This document shows, one piece after another, positions 25,728 through 33,924 of a DNA stretch of 64,000 nt (the first letter of the stretch is position 1; each line of letters opens with the position of its first letter). The position numbers and the translations under genes are program-made. The notes under the pieces are model-generated. The model was not told where the DNA came from. It did not search any database and saw nothing but the letters and a program-made list of their open reading frames with translations. This DNA is from RHKX01 sp963826475 (lineage in GTDB: Bacteria; Actinomycetota; Thermoleophilia; Solirubrobacterales; 70-9): positions 1,426,001 to 1,490,000 of the forward strand of contig CAWGXC010000003.1 in assembly GCA_963826475.1 (NCBI GenBank). The letters run 5' to 3'.

Positions 25728-26742
25728 CGGCGGGCGCGGGAAGCGTCGAGGCCACCAAGCGCGCGAGGTCGACCATCCGGTTGGCGTAACCCCACTCGTT
25801 GTCGTACCAGGCGAGGACCTTGACCTGGGTCCCGTCGATCACCATCGTCGAAAGCGCATCGACGACGCTGGAACGGGGGTCGCCCCGGTAATCGACGGAG
25901 ACCAGCGGCCTCTCTTCGTAGCCGAGGATGCCGGCGAGCGGTCCATCGGCGGCCGCTGCGGCAAGCAGGGCGTTGACCTCCGCGACGGTCGTCGGGCGGG
26001 CGACGTCGAAGACGCAGTCGGTGAGGGAGGCGTTGAGCATCGGGACGCGGACGGCGAGCCCGTTGAGCTTGCCCTCCAGCTCCGGAAAGATCAGCCCGAT
26101 CGCGGTCGCCGATCCCGTCGTCGTGGGAATGAGCGAGAGGCTGGCCGAACGTGCCCGGCGCAGATCCTTGTGGGGAGCGTCGACCACGACCTGCGTGTTG
26201 GTCATGTCGTGAAGCGTGGTGATCGACCCACGCTCGATTCCGATCCCCCGGTGGAGCACCTTGACGATGGGAGCGAGGCAGTTCGTGGTGCATGACGCCG
26301 CGGTGATCACGGCATCCGACCCGGGGTCGTACGCGTCGTCGTTCACACCGACGACCACGTTCAGCGCACCGACCTTGACCGGTGCGGCGACGATCACCTT
26401 CCTGACCCCACGAGCGAAGTAGGGGGCCAGGGACTCGACCGTCTTGAACCTACCCGTGCACTCGAGAACCACATCGACGTCCCAATCCACGGCACCCGGG
26501 TCCGCTCCGCTCGTGAAGCCGATCGACGTGCCGTCGATCACGAGCGACGATCCTCCGGAGAGCTCGCCCCCCCATCTCCCCTGCACTGAATCGAACTCCA
26601 GCAGGTGCGCCGCAGTCGCGGCATCGCCCGCGATCTCGTTGATCTGCGCGAAGGCGAGGCCGGGGTCGCCCCAGCCGGCCCGGAGGGCCAGCCGGCCCAT
26701 CCGCCCGAAGCCGTTTATGCCTATTCGGGTCAGCGCTGCCAT
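25720..26742 (-). CDS. ArsJ-associated glyceraldehyde-3-phosphate dehydrogenase
   Basis: NAD-dependent GAPDH of 340 residues. In this context it uses arsenate in place of phosphate to make the unstable 1-arseno-3-phosphoglycerate that ArsJ exports. The NAD motif is GINGFGRMGRLALRA, the catalytic Cys is in ASCTTNCLAP, and WYDNEWGYANRMVDL is the usual end. The ATG at 26742 (MAALTRIGING) fits the family start better than the ATG at 26757. The ArsJ linkage, rather than a central-metabolism operon, supports the dedicated role. Confidence 0.92.
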   Translation of the reverse strand: MAALTRIGINGFGRMGRLALRAGWGDPGLAFAQINEIAGDAATAAHLLEFDSVQGRWGGELSGGSSLVIDGTSIGFTSGADPGAVDWDVDVVLECTGRFKTVESLAPYFARGVRKVIVAAPVKVGALNVVVGVNDDAYDPGSDAVITAASCTTNCLAPIVKVLHRGIGIERGSITTLHDMTNTQVVVDAPHKDLRRARSASLSLIPTTTGSATAIGLIFPELEGKLNGLAVRVPMLNASLTDCVFDVARPTTVAEVNALLAAAAADGPLAGILGYEERPLVSVDYRGDPRSSVVDALSTMVIDGTQVKVLAWYDNEWGYANRMVDLARLVASTLPAPADG

Positions 26743-26763
26743 CGGCCGCACGAGCATATTAGA

Positions 26764-26799
26764 TTGACAACTATCATTTCAATAGATATATGTAGATAG
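26764..26799 (+). promoter_or_regulatory. arsR promoter with embedded dyads
   Basis: TTGACA (26764-26769), 17-base spacer, TATATG (26787-26792), in a locally AT-rich island. Within it are CTAT(26771-26774)/ATAG(26782-26785) and ATTGA/TCAAT inverted repeats, and GATAG repeats follow, so an ArsR-type operator overlapping the promoter is likely. The opposite strand probably drives gapdh-arsJ. Confidence 0.6.
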
Positions 26800-26831
26800 A
26801 TGAGCTTCAACCGAGATGGGCGGATCCCCGC

Positions 26832-27185
26832 ATGACCTCAACCCTTCAGCTGGCACCGAAGCAGAAGCGCGCAAACGGGTCGGCCTGCTGCGCGCCCGTC
26901 GTCTTCCCCGACGTCGAGCGCGCTCAGGCCGAGCGGATGGGCGAGGTTGCCAAGGCGCTCGGCGACCCGGTTCGCATCCAGCTGGTCGACGTCCTCCGCA
27001 AGCACGCCGGCAAGGTCTGCGTCTGCGAGCTCGTCCCCCTCTTCGATCTCTCACAACCCACCGTCTCCCACCACCTGAAGAAGCTGCGCGACGCCGGCAT
27101 CGTCGGCTCCGAGCGGAAGGGGCTGTGGGCCTACTACTACGTCAAGCCCGAAGCACTGGAGGAGTTGAGCGCATGGCTGAGCTGA
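26832..27185 (+). CDS. arsR: ArsR-family arsenic-responsive repressor
   Basis: A 117-residue winged-helix repressor. The recognition region is FDLSQPTVSHHLKKLRDAGIV. Cysteines occur as Cys19-Cys20 near the N-terminus and Cys63-x-Cys65 in KVCVCELV; the second pair lies at the DNA-binding helix as in many As(III)-sensing ArsR proteins, and the first pair could supply a third thiol. It starts the arsR-arsM-R2lox operon and faces gapdh-arsJ across a shared promoter. Repression relieved by As(III) is inferred from the family. Confidence 0.93.
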   Translation: MTSTLQLAPKQKRANGSACCAPVVFPDVERAQAERMGEVAKALGDPVRIQLVDVLRKHAGKVCVCELVPLFDLSQPTVSHHLKKLRDAGIVGSERKGLWAYYYVKPEALEELSAWLS

Positions 27186-27952
27186 GCGATGAACCGGCGA
27201 CCGCTACCGATCTGAAGGAGAGCGTTCGCAGGCGCTACGCGGCCGCGGCGGTGAACGTCGATGACCGCGACTCGTCCTGCTGCGGTGGAGAGGCCGCCGT
27301 CATCTCCGACGAGCAGCGGGCCGTCTTCGGCTCGAGCCTCTACTCCGGCGACGATCGAGAGGCCCTGCCCGAGGCGGCCGAGCTCGCCTCGCTCGGCTGC
27401 GGCAACCCGACCGCGGTGGCCGATCTCACGGCAGGCGAGACCGTCCTCGACCTCGGATCGGGAGGAGGCATCGACGTGCTGCTCTCGGCCCGCCGGGTCG
27501 GGCCCGGCGGCAAGGCCTACGGGCTCGACATGACCGATGAGATGCTGGATCTCGCCCGGCGAAACCAGCGCGAGGCGGGCGTCGAGAACGTCGAGTTCCT
27601 GAAGGGCGAGATCGAGGCCATCCCTCTACCGGACGACTCCGTCGACGTCGTCATCTCCAACTGCGTCATCAACCTCTCCGGAGACAAGCCCCGCGTGCTG
27701 CGCGAGGCCGCGCGGGTGCTCAGGCCGGGTGGGCGCTTCGCCGTCTCCGACGTGATCGCGGACCCCGAGATGGACGAGGCGACCAGACGGGACATGCAGC
27801 AGTGGACCGGTTGCATCGCCGGCGCCCTGACCCGCCAGGAGTTCGAGCGGGAGCTCACGACTGCGGGCTTCGCCGAGGTCGAGATAGTGGAGACTCATCG
27901 CGTCCACGATCAGGCCGCCTCGGCGATCGTCCGCGCGACGCTTCCCGGATGA
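27173..27952 (+). CDS. arsM: Arsenite S-adenosylmethionine methyltransferase ArsM
   Basis: A 259-residue SAM-dependent enzyme methylating As(III). The SAM motif is VLDLGSGGGIDVLL. The three catalytic cysteines of the family are present: Cys76 (LGCGNP), Cys164 (SNCVINL) and Cys214 (WTGCIAGAL), plus the usual Cys36-Cys37 pair. The ATG at 27173 has GGAGG ten bases upstream and overlaps the arsR end by 13 bases; the longer upstream frame is a shadow of arsR. The last bases overlap the next gene's start (ATGA). Confidence 0.95.
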   Translation: MAELSDEPATATDLKESVRRRYAAAAVNVDDRDSSCCGGEAAVISDEQRAVFGSSLYSGDDREALPEAAELASLGCGNPTAVADLTAGETVLDLGSGGGIDVLLSARRVGPGGKAYGLDMTDEMLDLARRNQREAGVENVEFLKGEIEAIPLPDDSVDVVISNCVINLSGDKPRVLREAARVLRPGGRFAVSDVIADPEMDEATRRDMQQWTGCIAGALTRQEFERELTTAGFAEVEIVETHRVHDQAASAIVRATLPG

Positions 27953-28792
27953 GCAAGCAGGAGATCCAGCTCAACGACCCCCAAGCGCTCTATCGGCGCT
28001 GGGAGGAGTCGCAGTGGAATCCGTTCGAGATCGACCTGACGGCGCGACGTCGAGCAATGGGCCGTCCTGGCCGAAGCGGATCGGAGCCTGGTCCACTGGG
28101 TCCTCTCGTCACTGATGGTCGCCGAGGAGCGGATCACGACCAAGTTCTCGGGCCTCGTCGGGGCTCATGGCAGCGAGGAGGAGGCCACGTTCCTGGCCAC
28201 CCAGCAGGTCGACGAAGCGCGCCACATGCAGTTCTACGCGCGCTTCCAGAACGAGGTGATCGCCGAGCCCGCGCTCGTCGCGGCGCACGTCGAGCGGGCG
28301 CGGCGCGAAATCTCCCCGGCCTTTCGCCGGATCTTCGACGAGGAGCTCGTCGCTGCACACGAGCTGCTCGTCGCCGAGCCCCGCAACCTGACCGCAAAAA
28401 TCGGTTTCGTGACGCTGTACCACCTGATCCTCGAGAGCACCCTCGGGTTGACGACCTTCAACTTCGTCACCGAGTATCTGCGGCGGGAGAGCCTGTTGCC
28501 CGGTTTCGTCGAGGGGTACTCCCACATCCACCACGACGAGACCCGCCACATCGGCTACGGGGTCTGGTTTCTCCGCGAGAGGGTCGCCGCCGAACCGGAG
28601 GCCGCCGACGCCGTGCGGGGGATGCTGCGGCGCCTGCTGCCCTCCGTCGCGGAGTCGCTGAGTCCGGCGGCCAACGGCGATGGCCCCGATCTCGACGCGC
28701 TCGGCGTCAGCTCTGACGACATCCGCGAGTTCGCTCTGGGCGGGCTCACAAGGCGCCTCGAAATCATCGGAGTGCCGCTGAGCACGCTCTGA
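27949..28792 (+). pseudogene. R2lox-like diiron oxidase, single-base frameshift near 28041
   Basis: Ferritin-like protein related to R2-like ligand-binding oxidases. ATG at 27949 gives MSKQEIQLNDPQALYRRWEE..., then at 28041-28042 the frame changes; removing one G restores DLTRDVEQWAVLAEADRSL and a continuous 280-residue protein. Numbering on the restored protein, ligands are Glu59 (AEERIT), Glu89/His92 (DEARH), Glu162 (LILEST) and Glu197/His200 (DETRH). The 35-residue spacing from Glu162 to Glu197 equals that of the mycobacterial R2lox. Tyr157 and Ile62 occupy the positions of its Tyr-Val cross-link. It overlaps arsM by four bases, so it belongs to the arsenic operon. The shift may be a sequence error; the downstream 226 codons (from 28115) remain open. 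Confidence 0.8.
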
Positions 28793-28807
28793 ACGCCGAG
28801 GCGTCGG

Positions 28808-29392
28808 TCAGCGATTGGCTGACGGCCAGGGCCGCTCGTAGATCCCCGCCGCCCAATCGGCGAGGCGCTGCAGCTGAGCCCTGATGGCCGGGAGGTTCAG
28901 CACAAGGGCGGAGAGGCTCCCGAGCGCCGCTCCCGCGAGCACGTCGGCGGGGTAGTGAACCCCGATCGCGACCCGAGCGACCGACAGCACCACCGCCATG
29001 GCGAGGGCGAGGTAGCCCACCTTCGGGCTGCGCAGGACCAGCGCGGTGGCGATCGCGAACGCGGCCGTCGCGTGATCACTCGGGAACGAGTAATCGGCGG
29101 AGACGGGAACGAAGAGATGCGAGGACCCGGGGTGGGCGAGATACGGTCGCGGCCGCTCGACGATGTGGGAGATGGCCTGAGCGATCCCGAGGGCGAGAGC
29201 GGCGCTGAAGCCCGCCGACACCACGCCCCGCCTCGCGTTCTGCGACGCCCACTTGCCGCGCGCGAGGAAGAGAACGGCGAGCAGACCGATGAAGAAGTAC
29301 TCCGCGTCGATCGCAAAGAAGCGCATCACGTCCTCGAAGCCGTCGTGGCGCGCGGCGAATCCGTTGAGGCTCTCGTAGAGGGAAAAATCCAA
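28808..29392 (-). CDS. PAP2-family phosphatase (undecaprenyl-PP phosphatase-like)
   Basis: A 194-residue membrane phosphatase with about five helices. Catalytic motifs: the ERPRPY part of motif 1, PSDHATAAF (motif 2) and ARVAIGVHYPADVLAG (motif 3 with His and Asp). This resembles BcrC/PgpB-type enzymes that recycle undecaprenyl pyrophosphate or dephosphorylate lipids. The TTG at 29392 (LDFSLYESLNGFAAR) is chosen: AAAGGA lies upstream and it matches the family start; an in-frame codon at 29437 would add 15 residues. Convergent with the R2lox-like gene. Confidence 0.9.
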   Translation of the reverse strand: MDFSLYESLNGFAARHDGFEDVMRFFAIDAEYFFIGLLAVLFLARGKWASQNARRGVVSAGFSAALALGIAQAISHIVERPRPYLAHPGSSHLFVPVSADYSFPSDHATAAFAIATALVLRSPKVGYLALAMAVVLSVARVAIGVHYPADVLAGAALGSLSALVLNLPAIRAQLQRLADWAAGIYERPWPSANR

Positions 29393-29528
29393 TTGGGCTT
29401 CCTTTCGACCCCCGTAGGCTAGAGCCCGTGGAGCCATAAACCCATGGATCGACCAGGCCCGTTCAGGCGCCGTTCAGGAGAGTGCGCGACCATCCGACCA
29501 TGGACCCGCCCCTCTGCAAGTGCCGCAG

Positions 29529-30194
29529 ATGAATTCTCGCGTGCTCGTCGTCGAGGACGACACTGACCTGCGGAGGCTCCTCGGCAAGGGTCTTGACGAG
29601 GAGGGGTTCGCGGTCACGGTTGCGAGAACCGGCGCCGAAGCCCTGGAGGCGGCGGAGTCGATCCCGCCCGATCTCATCGTCATCGACATCGGCCTTCCCG
29701 ACGCCGATGGCCGCGACGTCTGCCAGGCGCTGCGCTCTCGCGGCGTCGAGGTCCCGGTGCTCTTTCTGACCGCCAGGGACACGGGTGCCGACCGCATCTC
29801 GGGCTTCGGGGCGGGCGGCGATGACTATCTGACGAAGCCGTTTCAGTTCGCCGAGCTCGTCGCGCGACTCCGTGCGCTCGAACGCCGCTCGCCCCCGCAG
29901 CGGCACGGCGCCGTCGGGGATCTGCGGCTCGATCCCGTCAGCCACACCGTCTCGGCGGATGGCAGGCAAGCGGAGCTGACCCCAACCGAGTTTCGCCTGC
30001 TCGGCGTGCTCGTGTCGCGCCCCGGCGAGGCTGTTCGGCGCACGGAGATGGTCGCGGCGGCGTGGCCCAGCGGCGCGATCGTCCACGACAACACGCTGGA
30101 CGTCTACGTCGGCCGTCTCCGGCGCAAGCTCTCCGGACTGGACAGCGTGACGCAGATCCACACGATTCACGGTGTCGGCTACCGCCTGAGATGA
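29529..30194 (+). CDS. OmpR-family response regulator
   Basis: A two-component regulator of about 221 residues. Receiver: VVEDD acidic pair, phospho-Asp in LIVIDIGLPDADG, Lys in YLTKPFQ. The C-terminal winged helix ends with DVYVGRLRRKLSG and IHGVGYRLR. Start is either the GTG at 29520 or the ATG at 29529. The end overlaps the kinase gene (ATGA). The set COG4705 protein, FTR1 permease and this pair lie together; regulation of those genes is a guess. Confidence 0.94.
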   Translation: MNSRVLVVEDDTDLRRLLGKGLDEEGFAVTVARTGAEALEAAESIPPDLIVIDIGLPDADGRDVCQALRSRGVEVPVLFLTARDTGADRISGFGAGGDDYLTKPFQFAELVARLRALERRSPPQRHGAVGDLRLDPVSHTVSADGRQAELTPTEFRLLGVLVSRPGEAVRRTEMVAAAWPSGAIVHDNTLDVYVGRLRRKLSGLDSVTQIHTIHGVGYRLR

Positions 30195-31564
30195 AGGGCG
30201 GGCTTCGGCGCAGCCTGACGCTCACGGTCGTGGCGACGTCCGCCCTGACGCTGGGCCTCTTGGTGGGCGGCTTCTACGTCGCCCTGCGCTCCAGCCTCAA
30301 CGCCGATGCCGCCAGCCTCCTCAGGGCGAGAGCGCAGGCCGCGCTCGAGGGGATCGACGTCGCTGACGGCAAGCTGCAGATCCGCGAGGCGTCCGACGAT
30401 GGCGCCCCTGACGGCCAGGTTTGGATCTACCAAGGGTCGAGAACCCTCGAGCAACCTCAGTCATCCCCCTCCCTCGACGCGCTCGCCGCTTCGCTCGCGG
30501 CCAAGCACGGCGGGAGCATCGAGGACGGCACGACGGACACCAGGCTGTTCGCGCTCCCGGTGAAGGATGGTGACGCGACCGTCGGCACGGTCGTCGCCGG
30601 GATCTCCGTCGAGCCGTACGAGCGGACGGGGAAGCGAGCCCTGATCGCCGGGGTCCTGCTCGGGGTCGTCTTGCTGATCCTGATCGGCATCACCACCAGG
30701 CTGGTCGTCAACCGCGCGCTCCGCCCCGTCGCCAGAATGACCGCGACCGCGGCCGACTGGAGCGAGCATGACCTCGAACGGCGCTTCGACGTCGGCGTCC
30801 CGCGTGACGAGCTTTCAGGGCTCGCTTCGACCTTCGATTCGATGCTCGACCGGATGGCGGCGATGCTTCGGCACGAGCGCAACTTCTCAGCCGAGGTCTC
30901 TCACGAGCTTCGCACTCCGCTGTCGTCGATCGCCGCCGAGGCTGAGGTCGCGTTGCGTCGCCACCGTGAGCCCGACGAGTACCGCGAGGCCATGGAGCGG
31001 ATCTCCTCCAAGTCGGCAGAGCTCGAGGAGATCCTCGAGACGCTGCTCACCGTCGCGCGAGCGGAGGGCAACTCCACCGCCACCGAGTCGGCGGACATCG
31101 GCGCAGCCGTCGCCAGTGCCATCAACTCGAACGCCGACCTCGCAGCGCGCTGTGGGGTCACCGTCGAGGCGGCACCGATACCGCCTGGGACGTTCGCCCA
31201 GGTCAGCCCCGAGACCACCCAGCGCATCCTCGCCCCGCTGCTCGAGAACGCGTGCGTGTACGCGCGCTCCCGGGTGCTGATCACCGTTCGGCGCACTGGC
31301 GGCCAGGCGATCGTGGTGGTCGGCGACGACGGCCCCGGCGTGGAACTGGACGAGCGCGAGTCGGTCTTCGAGCCGGGTCGCCGAGGAAGTGGCGATCGCA
31401 ACGCCGCTGCGCCCGCGGGTACCGGGCTCGGGCTGGCGCTCTCCCGGCGGCTCGCGCGGGCCACCGGCGGGGACGTCCACTTCGAGGACGCCACCGCCGG
31501 TGCGAGCGTCGCGGTCAGCCTGCCTCTGGCACCGGGACCGGCGGCTGCTGATCCCGCTTCGTGA
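30191..31564 (+). CDS. Sensor histidine kinase (HAMP, HisKA)
   Basis: A 457-residue membrane kinase, partner of the OmpR-type regulator it overlaps. Membrane segments at about residues 12-34 and 153-175 flank a 118-residue outer domain; a HAMP domain follows (VNRALRPVARMTATA). The phospho-His is in FSAEVSHELRTPLSS, the N box is LLENACVYA, and the G boxes are GDDGPGVEL and GTGLGLALS. The 3' end overlaps the convergent COG4705 gene by 50 bases. Confidence 0.93.
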   Translation: MKGGLRRSLTLTVVATSALTLGLLVGGFYVALRSSLNADAASLLRARAQAALEGIDVADGKLQIREASDDGAPDGQVWIYQGSRTLEQPQSSPSLDALAASLAAKHGGSIEDGTTDTRLFALPVKDGDATVGTVVAGISVEPYERTGKRALIAGVLLGVVLLILIGITTRLVVNRALRPVARMTATAADWSEHDLERRFDVGVPRDELSGLASTFDSMLDRMAAMLRHERNFSAEVSHELRTPLSSIAAEAEVALRRHREPDEYREAMERISSKSAELEEILETLLTVARAEGNSTATESADIGAAVASAINSNADLAARCGVTVEAAPIPPGTFAQVSPETTQRILAPLLENACVYARSRVLITVRRTGGQAIVVVGDDGPGVELDERESVFEPGRRGSGDRNAAAPAGTGLGLALSRRLARATGGDVHFEDATAGASVAVSLPLAPGPAAADPAS

Positions 31565-32339
31565 TCGATAGGTAGACCACCAGCGCCAGGATCGTGACGA
31601 GGAAGATCACGCTGGTTCCGGTGGTGCCGAGGCCGATGCCTCCGTCGGCCTTCGTCTGCGACATCAGGTCGCCGATCGATGCACCGAGCGGTCGCGTCAG
31701 GACGTAGGCGATCCAGAAGGCGAGCACGGCGCCGAGCAGTCCTCGGAAGTGAGCGAGGGCGATGAGGGCGATTGCTCCGGCGAAGATCAGCACCGACACT
31801 CCGTAGCCCAGTCCGGCCTTCTCCGCGACCAGGTCGCCGGCCGACGTGCCGAGTGCGAACGTGAACAGGATCGCGAGCCAATAGAACGCCTCGCGCCGGG
31901 TGCTGACGATGGAGTGGATCGAGAGGGTCCGCTCGCTCAGGTACCAGGCCGTGAACGTCGCAGCCAGGGCCAAGCCGAAGGCGATCGTCGTCGTCTGCAG
32001 GGCGACGCCGAGGTTGTCGACCAGGTTGTCGCTGATCAGGGTGCCGACGACGCTGATCAGGACGACGGCGAGCCAATAGATCCCCGGCACGTACTTCCGC
32101 GCCCGGAACTGGAACACCAGAACCGCGATCAACAGGGCCGACATCACGTAGCTGGTGTTCGTCAGCCCGAACCCGAGGGTGTCGTTCAGATAGTCGGCAG
32201 CCGTCTCGCCGACGGTCGTGCAGAGAATCTTGATGATCCAGAAGTAGAGCGTGACCTCCGGAACCTTGTTGAGCATCTGACGTGTGATGGATCCCCGGCC
32301 GGTTGCGGCGGCTGGGATCCGCTGGGTGAGAGTTGGCAT
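31515..32339 (-). CDS. COG4705 multi-pass membrane protein
   Basis: About 274 residues with seven or eight membrane segments. The stretch MLNKVPEVTLYFWIIKILCT, then TVGETAADYLNDTLG and later ERTLSIHSIVSTRREAFYWL, is highly typical of COG4705 uncharacterised membrane-anchored proteins. The repeated 'T.GD/ETA.D' elements (TVGETAADYL, TLISDNLVDN, GTSAGDLVAE, GASIGDLMSQ) sit in membrane segments and may bind a cation, which is inference. The ATG at 32339 has GGGAG ten bases upstream; GTG at 32348 is an alternative. Next to the FTR1 gene on the same strand. Confidence 0.88.
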   Translation of the reverse strand: MPTLTQRIPAAATGRGSITRQMLNKVPEVTLYFWIIKILCTTVGETAADYLNDTLGFGLTNTSYVMSALLIAVLVFQFRARKYVPGIYWLAVVLISVVGTLISDNLVDNLGVALQTTTIAFGLALAATFTAWYLSERTLSIHSIVSTRREAFYWLAILFTFALGTSAGDLVAEKAGLGYGVSVLIFAGAIALIALAHFRGLLGAVLAFWIAYVLTRPLGASIGDLMSQTKADGGIGLGTTGTSVIFLVTILALVVYLSITKRDQQPPVPVPEAG

Positions 32340-32382
32340 GGCGGCCACGCTCCCAGGAATGGTCTGAACGACTCCTGAGAGT

Positions 32383-33405
32383 TCAGGCGGTCTGGGCGGG
32401 CTGAACGGGAGCGGTCGACTTCTGCGCCTTCGGCCGCAGGCCGCGCTTGACCGGGCGCTTGACCTTCACGTACTCCGCCGCGTAATAGGAGCCGACCACG
32501 AGCCCGAACGCCAGGACCTGAGCACCGATCGTCTCCCAATACGGATAGATCTCGAACCAGGACCCCATCCACTCGGGGACGCCGAACGGAGTCGGAGTCT
32601 GAGGAATCCAGCCGAGCTCGGCGAACGAGAGGGCCGTCCCGCCGATCATCACGACGAGCACCATCGCGACCAGGACGCCGGTGGCGACGAGCATCCTCCG
32701 GTAGGGCAGCTTGTGATGGAGCCAGAAGGTGAGCACCCCGACGACCGCGGTCAACACGAGCCCGATGGCGACCCCCTCGAGCACGGCGGCGGTGCCCTGC
32801 TGGAGCTTCAGGTTCTGCTCGAACAGCACGACTTCGAATCCCTCGCGGTAGACCGCCGTGAACCCGAGGGCCACGAGCCCGATCGTGGCCCCGAGCCCGG
32901 TCCGCGCCAGCAGCTTGCCGCGCTGGCGATGGTGGCGCCCGATCCAGTCAGACCAATAGACCTTGTGCACGAACCAGTTGAGGACCAGCAGCAGGACCAC
33001 GATCGCGATGAACCCGGTGATCGCCTCCAGCTTCGGGCCGAGCGGCGAGGCGACGTCGAGCAGCGCTCCGACGGCGAACCAGGTGGCGATGGCCGCCAAG
33101 AACGAAACGCCCGCCCCGACGAACACCGGCCGGCGGCGGGGGCGATTCGTGCCGATCATGCTTGCGGTGATCGCGGCGAGGATGAGGACCGCCTCCAGCC
33201 CCTCCCGGAAGACGATCATCCCCGAGTTGAAGACGACGGTCCCGTGGCTGACGTTGGACCCGGCGCTGGTCGGGTCAGCGGGTCCGGTCTCCGCCGTCGC
33301 CATCAGGTAGACGAGGAACGAGACGACGAGAACCCCGCCGGCCCACCACGCCGCCCTGCCCGACAGGCGGGATCGAGTTGCTTCCGTCGCGCTTGCGCCA
33401 CTCAT
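32383..33405 (-). CDS. FTR1-family iron permease
   Basis: A 340-residue membrane protein with about seven helices. Both Fe-binding REGxE motifs of the FTR1 family are present: FREGLEAVLI in the second helix and YREGFEVVLF in a later one. In fungi FTR1 works with a ferroxidase, in bacteria with EfeO/EfeB; neither partner is beside it here. There is almost no leader: a dyad (33406-33423) abuts the ATG and no Shine-Dalgarno is seen, so a leaderless transcript is possible. Confidence 0.93.
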   Translation of the reverse strand: MSGASATEATRSRLSGRAAWWAGGVLVVSFLVYLMATAETGPADPTSAGSNVSHGTVVFNSGMIVFREGLEAVLILAAITASMIGTNRPRRRPVFVGAGVSFLAAIATWFAVGALLDVASPLGPKLEAITGFIAIVVLLLVLNWFVHKVYWSDWIGRHHRQRGKLLARTGLGATIGLVALGFTAVYREGFEVVLFEQNLKLQQGTAAVLEGVAIGLVLTAVVGVLTFWLHHKLPYRRMLVATGVLVAMVLVVMIGGTALSFAELGWIPQTPTPFGVPEWMGSWFEIYPYWETIGAQVLAFGLVVGSYYAAEYVKVKRPVKRGLRPKAQKSTAPVQPAQTA

Positions 33406-33423
33406 CGTTAGGCAACCCTAACG
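33406..33423 (-). promoter_or_regulatory. Dyad directly before FTR1 start, candidate metal-regulator site
   Basis: CGTTAGGCAACCCTAACG has perfect 7-bp arms (CGTTAGG/CCTAACG) around CAAC and ends at the base before the FTR1 ATG. TTAGG/CCTAA half-sites recall DtxR/IdeR boxes, though the spacing is shorter than the 19-bp consensus I know. Confidence 0.5.
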
Positions 33424-33490
33424 CGTTTGCGTCCCGGCGACCAGCCCTGGGCCGAATGCCTCCAGCCCCAGGGCCGAGCAGCGTCTAGAG

Positions 33491-33580
33491 CGGAGGGGGA
33501 GGGATTCGAACCCTCGTTACGCCTATAAGACGTAAAACGGTTTTCGAGACCGCCGCATTCAACCGCTCTGCCACCCCTCC
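33491..33580 (-). tRNA. tRNA-Ser (CGA)
   Basis: On the minus strand the acceptor GGAGGGG pairs with CCCCTCC, discriminator G. The anticodon loop CTCGAAA gives CGA. A long variable arm (class II) and T-arm GGGTTCGAATCCC are present. Length 90, CCA not encoded. Confidence 0.96.
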
Positions 33581-33630
33581 AAGGGCGCCGAGGCGCAGCG
33601 GGGAAGGGTACCGGCCCGAGGGCGCGTTGC

Positions 33631-33903
33631 TCAGGCGGCCGCGTAGCGCTTGGCGGCGATCGCGCGGCGCTTGGCGGCCTCGACCTCGCGGTCCTTGGGC
33701 GGCGCCGTCGTCACCAGCTGTCCGAGCAGCTTCGAAGTTGCCCTTGCGACCTCATCGATGGCGGCGTTGAACGCCTCCTCGTTGGCCTTCGAGGGCTTCG
33801 TCGATCCGCTCACCTTGCGGACGTACTGGAGCGCCGCCGCCTGGACCTCGTCCTCGGTCGCGGGCGGTTCGAAATTGTGGAGTGTCCTGATGTTTCTGCA
33901 CAT
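33631..33903 (-). CDS. DUF2277 domain protein
   Basis: A 90-residue protein. MCRNIRTLHNFEPPATEDEV and AALQYVRKVSGSTKPSKANE match the DUF2277 family over nearly its full length. The Met at 33903 is the family start; an upstream in-frame start at 33924 would add seven residues. Cytoplasmic, Ala/Lys-rich tail. No function is known for the family. It may be transcribed with the hypothetical gene upstream (21 bases). Confidence 0.88.
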   Translation of the reverse strand: MCRNIRTLHNFEPPATEDEVQAAALQYVRKVSGSTKPSKANEEAFNAAIDEVARATSKLLGQLVTTAPPKDREVEAAKRRAIAAKRYAAA

Positions 33904-33924
33904 GGATCCAGCGTAATGGGTCAC

